In this document: piece after piece, positions 1 through 7,573 of the stretch
How the letters are laid out: the number at the start of each line of letters is the position of its first letter
Numbering within the stretch: position 1 is the first letter of the stretch
NCBI GenBank assembly: GCA_038396585.1
Contig: CP121691.1
Span: forward strand, 992,001-1,056,000
DNA: 64,000 bases
Source: Vallitaleaceae bacterium 9-2
Lineage (GTDB): Bacteria > Bacillota > Clostridia > Lachnospirales > Vallitaleaceae
Reading direction: 5' to 3'
Position numbers and translations under genes: made by a program
Notes under the pieces: model-generated
The model's database searches: none
Told to the model about the DNA's origin: nothing
What the model saw: the letters and a program-made list of their open reading frames with translations, nothing else

Positions 1-1
1 A

Positions 2-994
2 ATTATTAGCTTTGTGGCTGTTGCATGTGTTGATGACGAACCAAAAGAACGAGGACTCGTCATCTATTCCCCGCATCCTATTGAATTTATTGACCCGATT
101 ATTGCAGAATTTGAAAAAGAAACGGGTATTCTTGTGGAGATTGTTCGAAATGGTACGGGAGAATTAATCTCAAAAATACAACATGAACAAGAAGAAGAAA
201 ATTATATTGGAGATGTGCTATGGGGTGGATCAATAGCTACGTTGATGAATAAAAAAGAGGTCCTGTTTGAACCCTACCAATCACAAAATGAAGCTTTTTT
301 GCGGTTTAAAAATACGGATGGATATATGACGCGGTTTTCACTTATGCCAAGTGTTATTATGGTTAATTCTCACTTGGTTGGTCCAGGTGAAATACAAGGA
401 TATCAAGATTTGCTTAAGCCGGAGTATAAAGGGGAGATAGCTTTTGCTAATCCGGAGCTATCAGCATCTTCATATGAGCAGTTGCTTAATCAGCTATGGG
501 CAATGGGGGATATGGAACCGGATGCTGGATGGGACTATGTAAAGGCTTTAATTGATCAACTGGATGGTCAACTTCAAAGCCGTTCGCAAGATGTCTATAA
601 TGGGGTCACAGAGGGCAAGTATAAGATTGGATTAACTTTTGAAGAACCGGCAGCTAAGTTTAAGGACAATGGAGCTCCGGTGGAACTGATTTATCCTATT
701 GAAGGGACAATAGTCAGACCGGATAGTGTTGCCATAATTAAGCATAGTGATAAAGTGGACGAAGCGAGACAATTTATCGATTTTGTCACAAGTTATGAGA
801 TTCAAGAGCTTATCGCCACAGAGTTGAGTCGAAGACCTGTGCGACAGGATGTGGAGGCGTCGGCAACATTGTTAGATTTTGACGCTATGATTGTGATTAA
901 TGATGACCTGGATTGGTCTGCAAGCCAAAAAGAAACGCTGGTGAATCGATTCCTAAGCTTATATGAAGAGACGCTAAGTTCCAAAGAACAATAA
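2..994 (+). CDS. Solute-binding lipoprotein of the iron/polyamine type (5' end missing)
   Basis: The reading frame is open from the left edge, so the true start and most of the signal peptide lie outside the window. The visible start, IISFVAVAC, looks like the end of a lipoprotein signal with Cys as the first mature residue. The mature part begins GLVIYSPHP and continues with a GELISKI segment, as in bacterial extracellular solute-binding proteins of the AfuA/FbpA class, which bind ferric iron, phosphonates or polyamines outside the membrane. The stop is 21 bases before a YesM-type kinase gene, and no permease or ATPase follows. It may therefore feed a ligand signal to that kinase rather than drive transport. 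The ligand is not readable from the sequence. Confidence 0.8.
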   Translation: MISFVAVACVDDEPKERGLVIYSPHPIEFIDPIIAEFEKETGILVEIVRNGTGELISKIQHEQEEENYIGDVLWGGSIATLMNKKEVLFEPYQSQNEAFLRFKNTDGYMTRFSLMPSVIMVNSHLVGPGEIQGYQDLLKPEYKGEIAFANPELSASSYEQLLNQLWAMGDMEPDAGWDYVKALIDQLDGQLQSRSQDVYNGVTEGKYKIGLTFEEPAAKFKDNGAPVELIYPIEGTIVRPDSVAIIKHSDKVDEARQFIDFVTSYEIQELIATELSRRPVRQDVEASATLLDFDAMIVINDDLDWSASQKETLVNRFLSLYEETLSSKEQ

Positions 995-1015
995 GTCGGC
1001 AAGGATGGTGCCCAT

Positions 1016-2695
1016 TTGAAAAAGCATATATATCGCGATGAGCTTCGCCATTTGCTAATTACATATACCATTGTTTTTATTCTCGTGAGTATAGTGCTGA
1101 TGATTATTTTTGTTGGTGTTTATACTAATATTATTGTGCGTAGACAAACCGTTGAATCCAATGATGCCATTAGCGAGGTGTTAACTTATGAGATGGAAGC
1201 GTATGTTCAATTTTTGGAAAATGTGGATGCCCATTCAAGTGTTGTTCAATTATTTGAAGACGGACGTACGGAACCGATTTATGAAAGCTTATATGACTTT
1301 AATAACAGCCGCGAGATTCAAAGCGTCTTTTATATTGTAAACCCAGCCGGAGAAACAATCATCTCCAATAACAACAATAATTCACCCTATAATTCTATCG
1401 ATATTTTTTTGTCGGGCATTTTTAAAGAGATGTCAGAGACAAGGGATATCGTCTTTGATAATAACAAAGTACAAATTGATTTATCAAAGCGTACGGTATA
1501 TTCTCTTGGAAAAGCGATATACATAGATGATACGCTGCAAGGGTATCTTTTGTTTGAATTAATCGAGCAAGATCTTTTGAATAACATCGAAAACTTATCT
1601 GTAGATATCTTTACCATTACAGACCAATATTATAACAGCATACTAACGAACAATGCTTCAATTCTAGATGATATCGGTAAACTTACGATTGTGAAAAAAT
1701 ATGAAGATAAGATTACATTTAAAAATACGGATTATTATTTTTATGAAGCTCAATACTTAGAGTATAATATTCGGGTATTTACCTTTTCACAACTGAATTT
1801 TATCAATGAATTGCTGGTGACAACGTCACTTTTTATGATGTTGGCTATGATTATTGTGGTAATAATTGTTGTCAAAATCTCGGATATTTTAGCCCAAAGA
1901 AAAACAAAATCTATTCAAGAGATTATCCAGTTTATTGATATTGTCAAGGAAGGGAACTTAGATGCACGGATTGAGCTTAAAACTAACGACGAGTTTGAGA
2001 TTATTGCTAATCAACTTAATCGCATGCTTGAACGCATAGGGCGCCAAGTCAAGGTGAACGAAGAACTGGGAGAGCGCAATAAGACGGCGGTTATCAAGCA
2101 GTTAGAAGCACAGTTTAATCCACACTTTATTTTTAATACATTAGAAACATTAAAATATTTAATCCAATTTGATGCGGGAAAATCGATGGAAATGATTATT
2201 CATTTTGCCAAAATCCTTAGATACAGCATTGATTATGAACAGGACAACATACAGCTAAAAGATGACCTAGATTATCTGCGAAGCTATTTGCAGATTCAAA
2301 AATATCGCTATAATAAACGACTGACATATACTATTAAATATGATGATGAATTGGCTCAGGCAATTGTACCGAAGTTAATTTTACAACCGATTGTAGAAAA
2401 CTGTATTGTACATGGGTACAAAAACAAAGAAAACCTACACATTGACATTATGATTGAAGAAATCGATAAAGCCATGGTGATGTATGTAAAAGATAATGGG
2501 GATGGTATCAGTGAAGAGTCCATGCAACAGATCAAAGCCAATATACAGCAGGTAAATAATCATTCGAGTAGCATTGGCGTGAATAATGTCCACCAACGTT
2601 TGCAATTATTGTATGGTGGAAATTATGGAGTGGACATTAAGAGCGTGTTTGGAGAAGGTACTATAGTCGTTGTTCGTATTCCGATAGAAATGTAG
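1016..2695 (+). CDS. YesM-type membrane sensor histidine kinase
   Basis: A 559-residue kinase. A membrane segment near residues 13-35, an extracellular sensor region of about 220 residues and a second membrane segment near 262-287 are followed by a HAMP linker. The His_kinase domain of the LytS/YesM family comes next, with the phospho-acceptor in QFNPHFIFNTLE, and then the ATP-binding domain (N box IVENCIVHG, G box KDNGDGIS). The start is TTG with AAGGATGG seven bases upstream. The gene sits between a binding lipoprotein and a response regulator with short gaps (21 and 9 bases), so the three are probably one operon. The lipoprotein may touch the extracellular domain; this is inference from gene order. 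Confidence 0.9.
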   Translation: MKKHIYRDELRHLLITYTIVFILVSIVLMIIFVGVYTNIIVRRQTVESNDAISEVLTYEMEAYVQFLENVDAHSSVVQLFEDGRTEPIYESLYDFNNSREIQSVFYIVNPAGETIISNNNNNSPYNSIDIFLSGIFKEMSETRDIVFDNNKVQIDLSKRTVYSLGKAIYIDDTLQGYLLFELIEQDLLNNIENLSVDIFTITDQYYNSILTNNASILDDIGKLTIVKKYEDKITFKNTDYYFYEAQYLEYNIRVFTFSQLNFINELLVTTSLFMMLAMIIVVIIVVKISDILAQRKTKSIQEIIQFIDIVKEGNLDARIELKTNDEFEIIANQLNRMLERIGRQVKVNEELGERNKTAVIKQLEAQFNPHFIFNTLETLKYLIQFDAGKSMEMIIHFAKILRYSIDYEQDNIQLKDDLDYLRSYLQIQKYRYNKRLTYTIKYDDELAQAIVPKLILQPIVENCIVHGYKNKENLHIDIMIEEIDKAMVMYVKDNGDGISEESMQQIKANIQQVNNHSSSIGVNNVHQRLQLLYGGNYGVDIKSVFGEGTIVVVRIPIEM

Positions 2696-2704
2696 GGGGT
2701 TAAT

Positions 2705-3508
2705 ATGATAAAAGTGCTGATAGTTGAAGATGAAGATCTTATTCGCAAGGGATTAGCCTATGCCTTTGATTGGCTAAAATATGATTGTGTCATTGTTGGG
2801 GAAGCGACCAATGGTCAACAAGGGATTGAGCGGATTAAAGAATGTCAACCGGACATTGTTATCACAGATATCCGTATGCCGATTATGGATGGCCTGGAAA
2901 TGATCAAGTATTTTACAGATAGAAAGTTTGAAGTGGTCATTGTTAGTGGATATGCGGAGTTTGAATATGCAAAAAAAGCAATCGAATATAATGTGAGCGA
3001 GTATCTATTAAAACCAATCGACCATAGTAAGCTTGAAGAAACAGTTCAGCTTTTGGTTGAACAGATTAACAAAAAAAAGATTATAGAGCATATCCAGGAA
3101 AGAATGAGAAAAATTGAAGAATTTCAATTAATGGATATGGAGATTTATGTTTCTGCCAATAAACATATTCATAAAGAAACAAATGAAATTATTGCATATA
3201 TCAAAGAAAACTATTATAAAAAAATATCACTTGATCAACTTGCAGAAGGTATCGAGATTAGCACATCAAAAGCAAAGGCGATATTTAAAGAAGATACAGG
3301 ACATACGTTTAATGATTTTTTGAATAAATATCGAATTCAAATGGCTTTAAAGCTAATCAATGAATCTAGCTTAAAGATATACGAAATAGCCGATGAGGTG
3401 GGCTTTGCAGAGTACAAATACTTTTCCAAAGTCTTTAAAAGTTATACGGGATTTTCGCCAAGTGAATTTTTAAATCAAAAGGTTATTCTACATACATTGA
3501 ATCAATAA
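2705..3508 (+). CDS. YesN-type response regulator with AraC DNA-binding domain
   Basis: A 267-residue protein. The N-terminal receiver domain (about residues 1-120) carries the acidic pocket EDED, the phospho-acceptor in ITDIRMP, and the conserved Lys in LLKPID. The C-terminal AraC-type double helix-turn-helix (about 165-262) ends with the family signature around VGFAEYKYFSKVFKSYTGFSP. It is the partner of the kinase nine bases upstream. At 267 residues it is a compact member, lacking the long middle region seen in the regulator at 30254-31825. The target is unknown; an upstream transporter outside the window is the likely regulon. Confidence 0.9.
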   Translation: MIKVLIVEDEDLIRKGLAYAFDWLKYDCVIVGEATNGQQGIERIKECQPDIVITDIRMPIMDGLEMIKYFTDRKFEVVIVSGYAEFEYAKKAIEYNVSEYLLKPIDHSKLEETVQLLVEQINKKKIIEHIQERMRKIEEFQLMDMEIYVSANKHIHKETNEIIAYIKENYYKKISLDQLAEGIEISTSKAKAIFKEDTGHTFNDFLNKYRIQMALKLINESSLKIYEIADEVGFAEYKYFSKVFKSYTGFSPSEFLNQKVILHTLNQ

Positions 3509-3528
3509 AAAACTTGCTTAGCTAACTA

Positions 3529-3563
3529 TTGATTTTTTCATATAGCTATGTTATTATTATAAC
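3529..3563 (+). promoter_or_regulatory. Promoter and candidate operator of the OsmC operon
   Basis: A -35 TTGATT (3529-3534) and a -10 TATTAT (3552-3557) are separated by 17 bases. The imperfect palindrome GTTATTATTATAAC (3550-3563) covers the -10 box and is placed where a MarR/OhrR repressor could block RNA polymerase. The operator assignment is inference from position and symmetry. Confidence 0.5.
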
Positions 3564-3588
3564 AAACATATGAAAAGGAGATAAAACC

Positions 3589-4026
3589 ATGGAAACTTTT
3601 AAGGCAGTAGTGAAAAAAACAAAAACAGGATTACAGTGTGAAGCAAATTCAAGAGGATTCAAAATGATCTTAGATGAGCCAGAAGAATTAGGCGGAACAG
3701 ACACAGGAATGAATCCAGTAGAAGCAGTTATCTGTGCACTTGGTGGATGCCAAGCAATTGTTGCAGCAGCATTTGCAGAAGGCGAAGGCTTTGAGTTTGA
3801 AGAGTTTTATGTTGAGATAGAGGGAGATCTTGATCCAGCTGGATTTATGGGAGATGAAAGCATCCGACCTGGATATCAAGAAATTCGTTACAAAATGCAC
3901 TTTAAAACAAATGAAACACAAGAACGTGCAGAAGAATTTGCAAAATTCATTGAAAAAAGATGCCCAGTTGGTGATTGCTTAACTAATGGTGTCAAGATGG
4001 TATCTACAGGGGTAGTAAGAGACTAA
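3589..4026 (+). CDS. OsmC/Ohr-family peroxidase
   Basis: A 145-residue cytoplasmic protein of the usual OsmC length. The family's two catalytic cysteines are visible as Cys54 in LGGCQA and Cys125 in KRCPVGDC, and an Arg typical of the active site is in SIRPGYQE. OsmC/Ohr proteins reduce organic and fatty-acid hydroperoxides, and their characterised electron donor is a dihydrolipoyl group. The next genes encode a lipoyl-domain E3 and a lipoate ligase, which fits that donor chain. AAAGGAG precedes the ATG at good spacing. An extra Cys (130) lies five residues after the second catalytic Cys. Confidence 0.88.
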   Translation: METFKAVVKKTKTGLQCEANSRGFKMILDEPEELGGTDTGMNPVEAVICALGGCQAIVAAAFAEGEGFEFEEFYVEIEGDLDPAGFMGDESIRPGYQEIRYKMHFKTNETQERAEEFAKFIEKRCPVGDCLTNGVKMVSTGVVRD

Positions 4027-4034
4027 AGAGATTT

Positions 4035-4060
4035 AAGGGGATTGCAGATGCAATCCCCTT
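4035..4060 (+). terminator. Hairpin between osmC and the E3 gene
   Basis: An 11-bp perfect stem (AAGGGGATTGC with its complement) around a 4-base AGAT loop lies 9 bases after the OsmC stop. It has no clean T run, so it probably acts as a partial terminator or mRNA-stabilising element giving more OsmC than downstream products. Confidence 0.55.
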
Positions 4061-4083
4061 CAGTTTGAAGGAGATATGGCGTT

Positions 4084-5778
4084 ATGGAAATAAAAATGAC
4101 AAAAATTCCAGGTGGAAAAAAAGGTACTGTTGGTAAGATAAGCGTTAAAATTGGTGAAACGGTTGAACCCGGAGCGGTATTAGCTCAAGTAGAAACCGCT
4201 AAAGGCAATAAGCAAGTTAAAGCTGCTGAGGCTGGAAGTATCGTAGAGATTTTTCATGAAGAAGGACAAGAGGTCGCGTCAGAAGAGACCATGTTTATCA
4301 TGCAAGCAGATGTAGCTGCACAAGATACAGAAGTATCCCCAGTTTTAGATGAAGAGACAGCTAAGACAGGAAACGCTGCAGAAGAAGTAAAAGCAGATGT
4401 ATTGATTATTGGTGGTGGCCCAGGAGGCTATGTGGCAGCTATTAATGGAGCAAAGCGTGGCTTAAAGGTTATCCTTGTTGAAAAGGATAGTTTAGGTGGA
4501 ACCTGCTTAAATCGAGGATGTATCCCTACAAAAGCCTTAGTAAAATCTTCGGAAATCTGTCACAATGTAAAACATGCTGAACTATTTGGCATTGAAGGGG
4601 AAACGTCACCGATCGTTAATATGAAAAAAGTGATAGCCCGTAAAAATGATGTTGTCGATAAATTGGTCTCAGGTGTTGAATATTTAATGGAAAAAAATAG
4701 TATTCAAGTGATTAAAGGACATGCTCGGTTCATATCCGAGACTTTAGTAGCAGTCTCAGGAGAAAAAGACTATACAATTGATGCAAAGGATATTATCATT
4801 GCCACCGGTTCAAAATGCTCAAAAGTAAATATTCCTGGAATCGATCTTCCTTTTGTGATGAACAGTACGACGGCTTTAGAATATGATGAATTACCAAAAT
4901 CCATAACAATTATTGGTGGTGGAGTTATTGGGATGGAGTTTGCATTTATTTATCGTAATTTTGGTGTAGAGGTACATGTTATCGAATTTATGGATCGATT
5001 ATTGACAATGGTCGATGAAGAAGTTTCAGAAGAAATTAAAAACATTGCGATTGAAGCAGGCATTGATGTATGTACAGGAGCAAAAGTTACGAATATCCAG
5101 AACTCGACAGATGGAAAAGCCGTGGTAACGTATGAATGTAATCAAGGTAGCAAGCTTGTCGTTAGTGAAAAAGTTATTGTAGCTATTGGACGCGAGCCAA
5201 ACATTGAAGGGCTTGACGTTGAAAAAGCAGGGGTTAAGTTCAATGGAAATGGTAGAGGTATTCAGGTAGATGGACATATGCGTACCAATGTAGAACACAT
5301 CTATGCAATTGGTGACGTGAACAATATCATGCAATTAGCCCATGTAGCTTCACATCAAGGAATAGTAGCTATTGATAATATACTTGGTGAAGATAAGTCA
5401 ATGGATTATACAGCTGTTCCCAATGTTATCTTTACTGAGCCAGAGATTGCAAGCGTCGGATTGACAGAAGATGTATGCAAAGCGCAAAGCATAGACTATA
5501 AAGTAGGGCGATTTGACTTTATGGGAAATGGGAAAGCCTTGACAATGGAACAAACTAAAGGTTTTATCAAACTAATTAAAGATAAAGAGACAAATAAAAT
5601 TATCGGAGGAACAATTATTGGAGCAGAAGCTTCATCCCTTATCTCTGCGGTGACAGTTGCTATTGCCAATGGATTGACCGATGAAAATATTCGTGAGACA
5701 ATTTTTGCCCATCCAACAACAGCAGAAGTGATTCATGAAGCTGCATATGGCCTTGGAATAGGAGTGTTGCATCAGTGA
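4084..5778 (+). CDS. lpdA: Dihydrolipoamide dehydrogenase with N-terminal lipoyl domain
   Basis: A 564-residue FAD enzyme that reoxidises or reduces lipoyl groups with NAD(H). Residues 1-74 form a lipoyl domain with the candidate lipoylated Lys40 in VETAKGN. A hinge (75-102) leads to the FAD-binding GGGPGG motif, the redox disulfide Cys141/Cys146 in TCLNRGCIPTK, an NAD-binding IIGGGVIG motif, and the C-terminal His543/Glu548 dyad in AHPTTAEVIHE. Fused lipoyl-E3 proteins normally belong to 2-oxoacid or acetoin complexes, but no E1 or E2 gene is nearby. The neighbours are OsmC and lipoate ligase, so the protein could carry its own lipoyl arm to the peroxidase. That role is inferred. Confidence 0.92.
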   Translation: MEIKMTKIPGGKKGTVGKISVKIGETVEPGAVLAQVETAKGNKQVKAAEAGSIVEIFHEEGQEVASEETMFIMQADVAAQDTEVSPVLDEETAKTGNAAEEVKADVLIIGGGPGGYVAAINGAKRGLKVILVEKDSLGGTCLNRGCIPTKALVKSSEICHNVKHAELFGIEGETSPIVNMKKVIARKNDVVDKLVSGVEYLMEKNSIQVIKGHARFISETLVAVSGEKDYTIDAKDIIIATGSKCSKVNIPGIDLPFVMNSTTALEYDELPKSITIIGGGVIGMEFAFIYRNFGVEVHVIEFMDRLLTMVDEEVSEEIKNIAIEAGIDVCTGAKVTNIQNSTDGKAVVTYECNQGSKLVVSEKVIVAIGREPNIEGLDVEKAGVKFNGNGRGIQVDGHMRTNVEHIYAIGDVNNIMQLAHVASHQGIVAIDNILGEDKSMDYTAVPNVIFTEPEIASVGLTEDVCKAQSIDYKVGRFDFMGNGKALTMEQTKGFIKLIKDKETNKIIGGTIIGAEASSLISAVTVAIANGLTDENIRETIFAHPTTAEVIHEAAYGLGIGVLHQ

Positions 5779-6698
5779 TTGGACGTATCTATATATCCGA
5801 TGAAAATGACCCATACTTTAATGTGTCGAGTGAGCATGCACTGTTTTTAAAATCAACAGAAACAACGCAATTATATTTGTGGCAAAATAGCTCATGTATA
5901 GTCTGCGGACGTAATCAAAATGTTCATGCAGAGTGCAACATGGAATTTTTGAAGAAAAATAATATCTTGCCTGTGCGAAGATTTTCAGGTGGTGGTGCGG
6001 TTTATCATGACCTTGGTAACCTAAACTTTACTTTTATTACACGAGAAAAAAATGCAGATGTAGATAAGTACCTTCGTGTTATTAAGAAAGCGATGCATTC
6101 TATAAATGTTCACTGTGAATTTAGTGGAAGAAATGACTTGCTTACGGATGGAAAGAAATTTTCAGGGCATGCATATTACTCCGATGAGGGGAATTATCTC
6201 TATCATGGCACGATTATGGTAGATGTGGATATGGAGACGTTAACTCAGGCGCTTAATCCTTCAAAGTTGAAGATGAAGTCCAAGGGAATTGATTCTGTTC
6301 GAAGCCGTGTCGTTAACTTAAGACAAATCCGTGAAGACATTACAATTGATACCGTTAAAAATGCTATGATTCAGGCTTTTCAAGAGATTTTTCACGGAGA
6401 ATACAACCTAGAGCACATCAACAAAGACAATTTTACACCACCATTGTATGAAAAAATACAAAGCGATGGATGGATTTTTGGTGAATCGCCTGAATTTAGT
6501 CTTGGAGTCGAGCGTAAATTAGCTCAGGGCAATGTAGCTATTTCTGTAGATGTTTTGGACGGGAAGATTAATCATATGACCATTCAGACAGACAGTCTAG
6601 AGCCATATGACTTTGCAGATTGCATAAACGGGTTAATAGGAACTTTTTATGATGAAGATCTTGTATTTGAACATGTAGAAAACTTCATGATGCAGTAG
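5775..6698 (+). CDS. lplA: Lipoate-protein ligase A
   Basis: A 307-residue ligase that activates free lipoate with ATP and attaches it to a lipoyl-domain lysine. The family motif RRFSGGGAVYHD and the catalytic-lysine region GRNDLLTDGKKFSG are intact, and a C-terminal accessory domain is present. The start is GTG overlapping the upstream stop by four bases (GTGA), so translation is coupled to the lipoyl-E3 gene. The obvious substrate is Lys40 of that neighbour, making a local modify-and-use pair. Confidence 0.92.
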   Translation: MIGRIYISDENDPYFNVSSEHALFLKSTETTQLYLWQNSSCIVCGRNQNVHAECNMEFLKKNNILPVRRFSGGGAVYHDLGNLNFTFITREKNADVDKYLRVIKKAMHSINVHCEFSGRNDLLTDGKKFSGHAYYSDEGNYLYHGTIMVDVDMETLTQALNPSKLKMKSKGIDSVRSRVVNLRQIREDITIDTVKNAMIQAFQEIFHGEYNLEHINKDNFTPPLYEKIQSDGWIFGESPEFSLGVERKLAQGNVAISVDVLDGKINHMTIQTDSLEPYDFADCINGLIGTFYDEDLVFEHVENFMMQ

Positions 6699-6784
6699 TT
6701 AAGTCGGTGGTGGATTGTTAATAAATGAAAAGTATGATAAAATAAGTAACTAGATTAACAAAGATTAGTTTGGTTGGTGAGAAT

Positions 6785-7216
6785 ATGTTTAATTTAGATG
6801 ATTGCTTTGCTCTTATTATCAGTCGTAGTGGAAAAGTATTTGCAGAAGCTTTAGAAAAAGATTTAAAACCCCATAATATTACAAGACCTCAATGGATTGC
6901 TATGTACTATATCTACGATAGCACTACCTTAACACAAAAACAACTTGCAGATAAGATGGCAACAAAAGAACCCACAGTTGTTCGTTTATTGCAAAAGCTA
7001 GAATATGAAGGAATGGTTCGAAGAGAGACGAGTAAGGAAGATAAGAGGGTTAATTTTATTTATCTTACTGAAAGCGGAACAAAACTATGTGTCAAACTGA
7101 CACCTATCGTTGAAAAGTTCAAGGATAATATCATTCGCGGAATCAGTTTAGATGATCTTGAGATTCTTAAAAGATCTTTGGATAAAATGGTTGAAAATGC
7201 GACTAATGATGTATAG
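6785..7216 (+). CDS. MarR-family regulator, OhrR-like
   Basis: A 143-residue winged-helix regulator. I chose the ATG at 6785 over a TTG five codons earlier because a GGTGAG-type site precedes it. The winged helix is around residues 45-95 (LADKMATKEPTVVRLLQKLE then the KEDKRVNFIYLTESG wing). Cys7 in LDDCFALIISRSGK lines up with the peroxide-sensing N-terminal Cys of OhrR (LxNQLCFxLY in Bacillus). Together with the OsmC neighbour this suggests a redox-sensing repressor of the operon. The alignment was made by eye; without it, MarR is certain but the ligand is not. Confidence 0.82.
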   Translation: MFNLDDCFALIISRSGKVFAEALEKDLKPHNITRPQWIAMYYIYDSTTLTQKQLADKMATKEPTVVRLLQKLEYEGMVRRETSKEDKRVNFIYLTESGTKLCVKLTPIVEKFKDNIIRGISLDDLEILKRSLDKMVENATNDV

Positions 7217-7256
7217 CTTTTACAACGGCATAAGAAGGACAAGCGAACAAAGATGC

Positions 7257-7293
7257 AAAATCCCATACGCAGTTATCTGCGTATGGGATTTTT
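7257..7293 (+). terminator. Rho-independent terminator after the MarR gene
   Basis: A 16-bp stem (AAAATCCCATACGCAG and its complement) around a TTAT loop, ending in TTTTT. It closes the OsmC-lipoate operon. Confidence 0.93.
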
Positions 7294-7370
7294 ATGTACT
7301 AAATGATATTAATTATTCATATATTTACATTCAAAAACATGAAAAAAATGAACATATTGCACTAAAATAA

Positions 7371-7399
7371 TTGAACTTGGAGTATAAAAATGTTATAAT
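7371..7399 (+). promoter_or_regulatory. Promoter of the AOR operon
   Basis: TTGAAC (7371-7376) and TATAAT (7394-7399) with a 17-base spacer. Transcription would begin near 7406, a few bases before the Moco-type aptamer. Confidence 0.75.
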
Positions 7400-7412
7400 T
7401 ATATCAAGTGAA

Positions 7413-7507
7413 CAAATCCGAGTTAGCGTATCTAAGGCTGTGCTATGAGCGTTAACCGATGGGTATTAGAGAAATCGAATTGCCTCCCGCTATTTGGAAA
7501 GGGTTTG
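7413..7507 (+). promoter_or_regulatory. Moco-type riboswitch, copy 1
   Basis: The leader shares ordered blocks with the copy at 10577: TCCGAGT-AGCG, CTAAGG, CGATG, AGAAATC, GCCTCCCG and TTTGGAAAGG. These blocks match my memory of the Moco RNA motif, which senses molybdenum or tungsten cofactor. The closing helix is CAAATCC (7413-7419) with GGGTTTG (7501-7507). In the other copy the closing helix has a different sequence but still pairs. It precedes an AOR-family pterin enzyme, the expected target. I see no strong terminator after it, so control may be at translation or through a weak wobble-rich stem (7513-7534). Confidence 0.8.
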
Positions 7508-7573
7508 ATTGACGGTGTTGTTTTTTCAATGTCGTTTATTCGGCTGTCTTTTAAATTAAAGGAGGTATTTTTT

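Noticed and set aside
4084-6698. Assigning the E3 and lipoate ligase to a glycine-cleavage or 2-oxoacid dehydrogenase complex
   Set aside because: No E1, E2, GcvT, GcvP or GcvH gene is adjacent; OsmC is the only metabolic neighbour.
7445-7573. An in-frame extension of the AOR gene starting at 7445
   Set aside because: It lies inside the Moco-type aptamer, has no ribosome site, and its encoded residues are not AOR-like. GTG 7574 has AAAGGAGG upstream.
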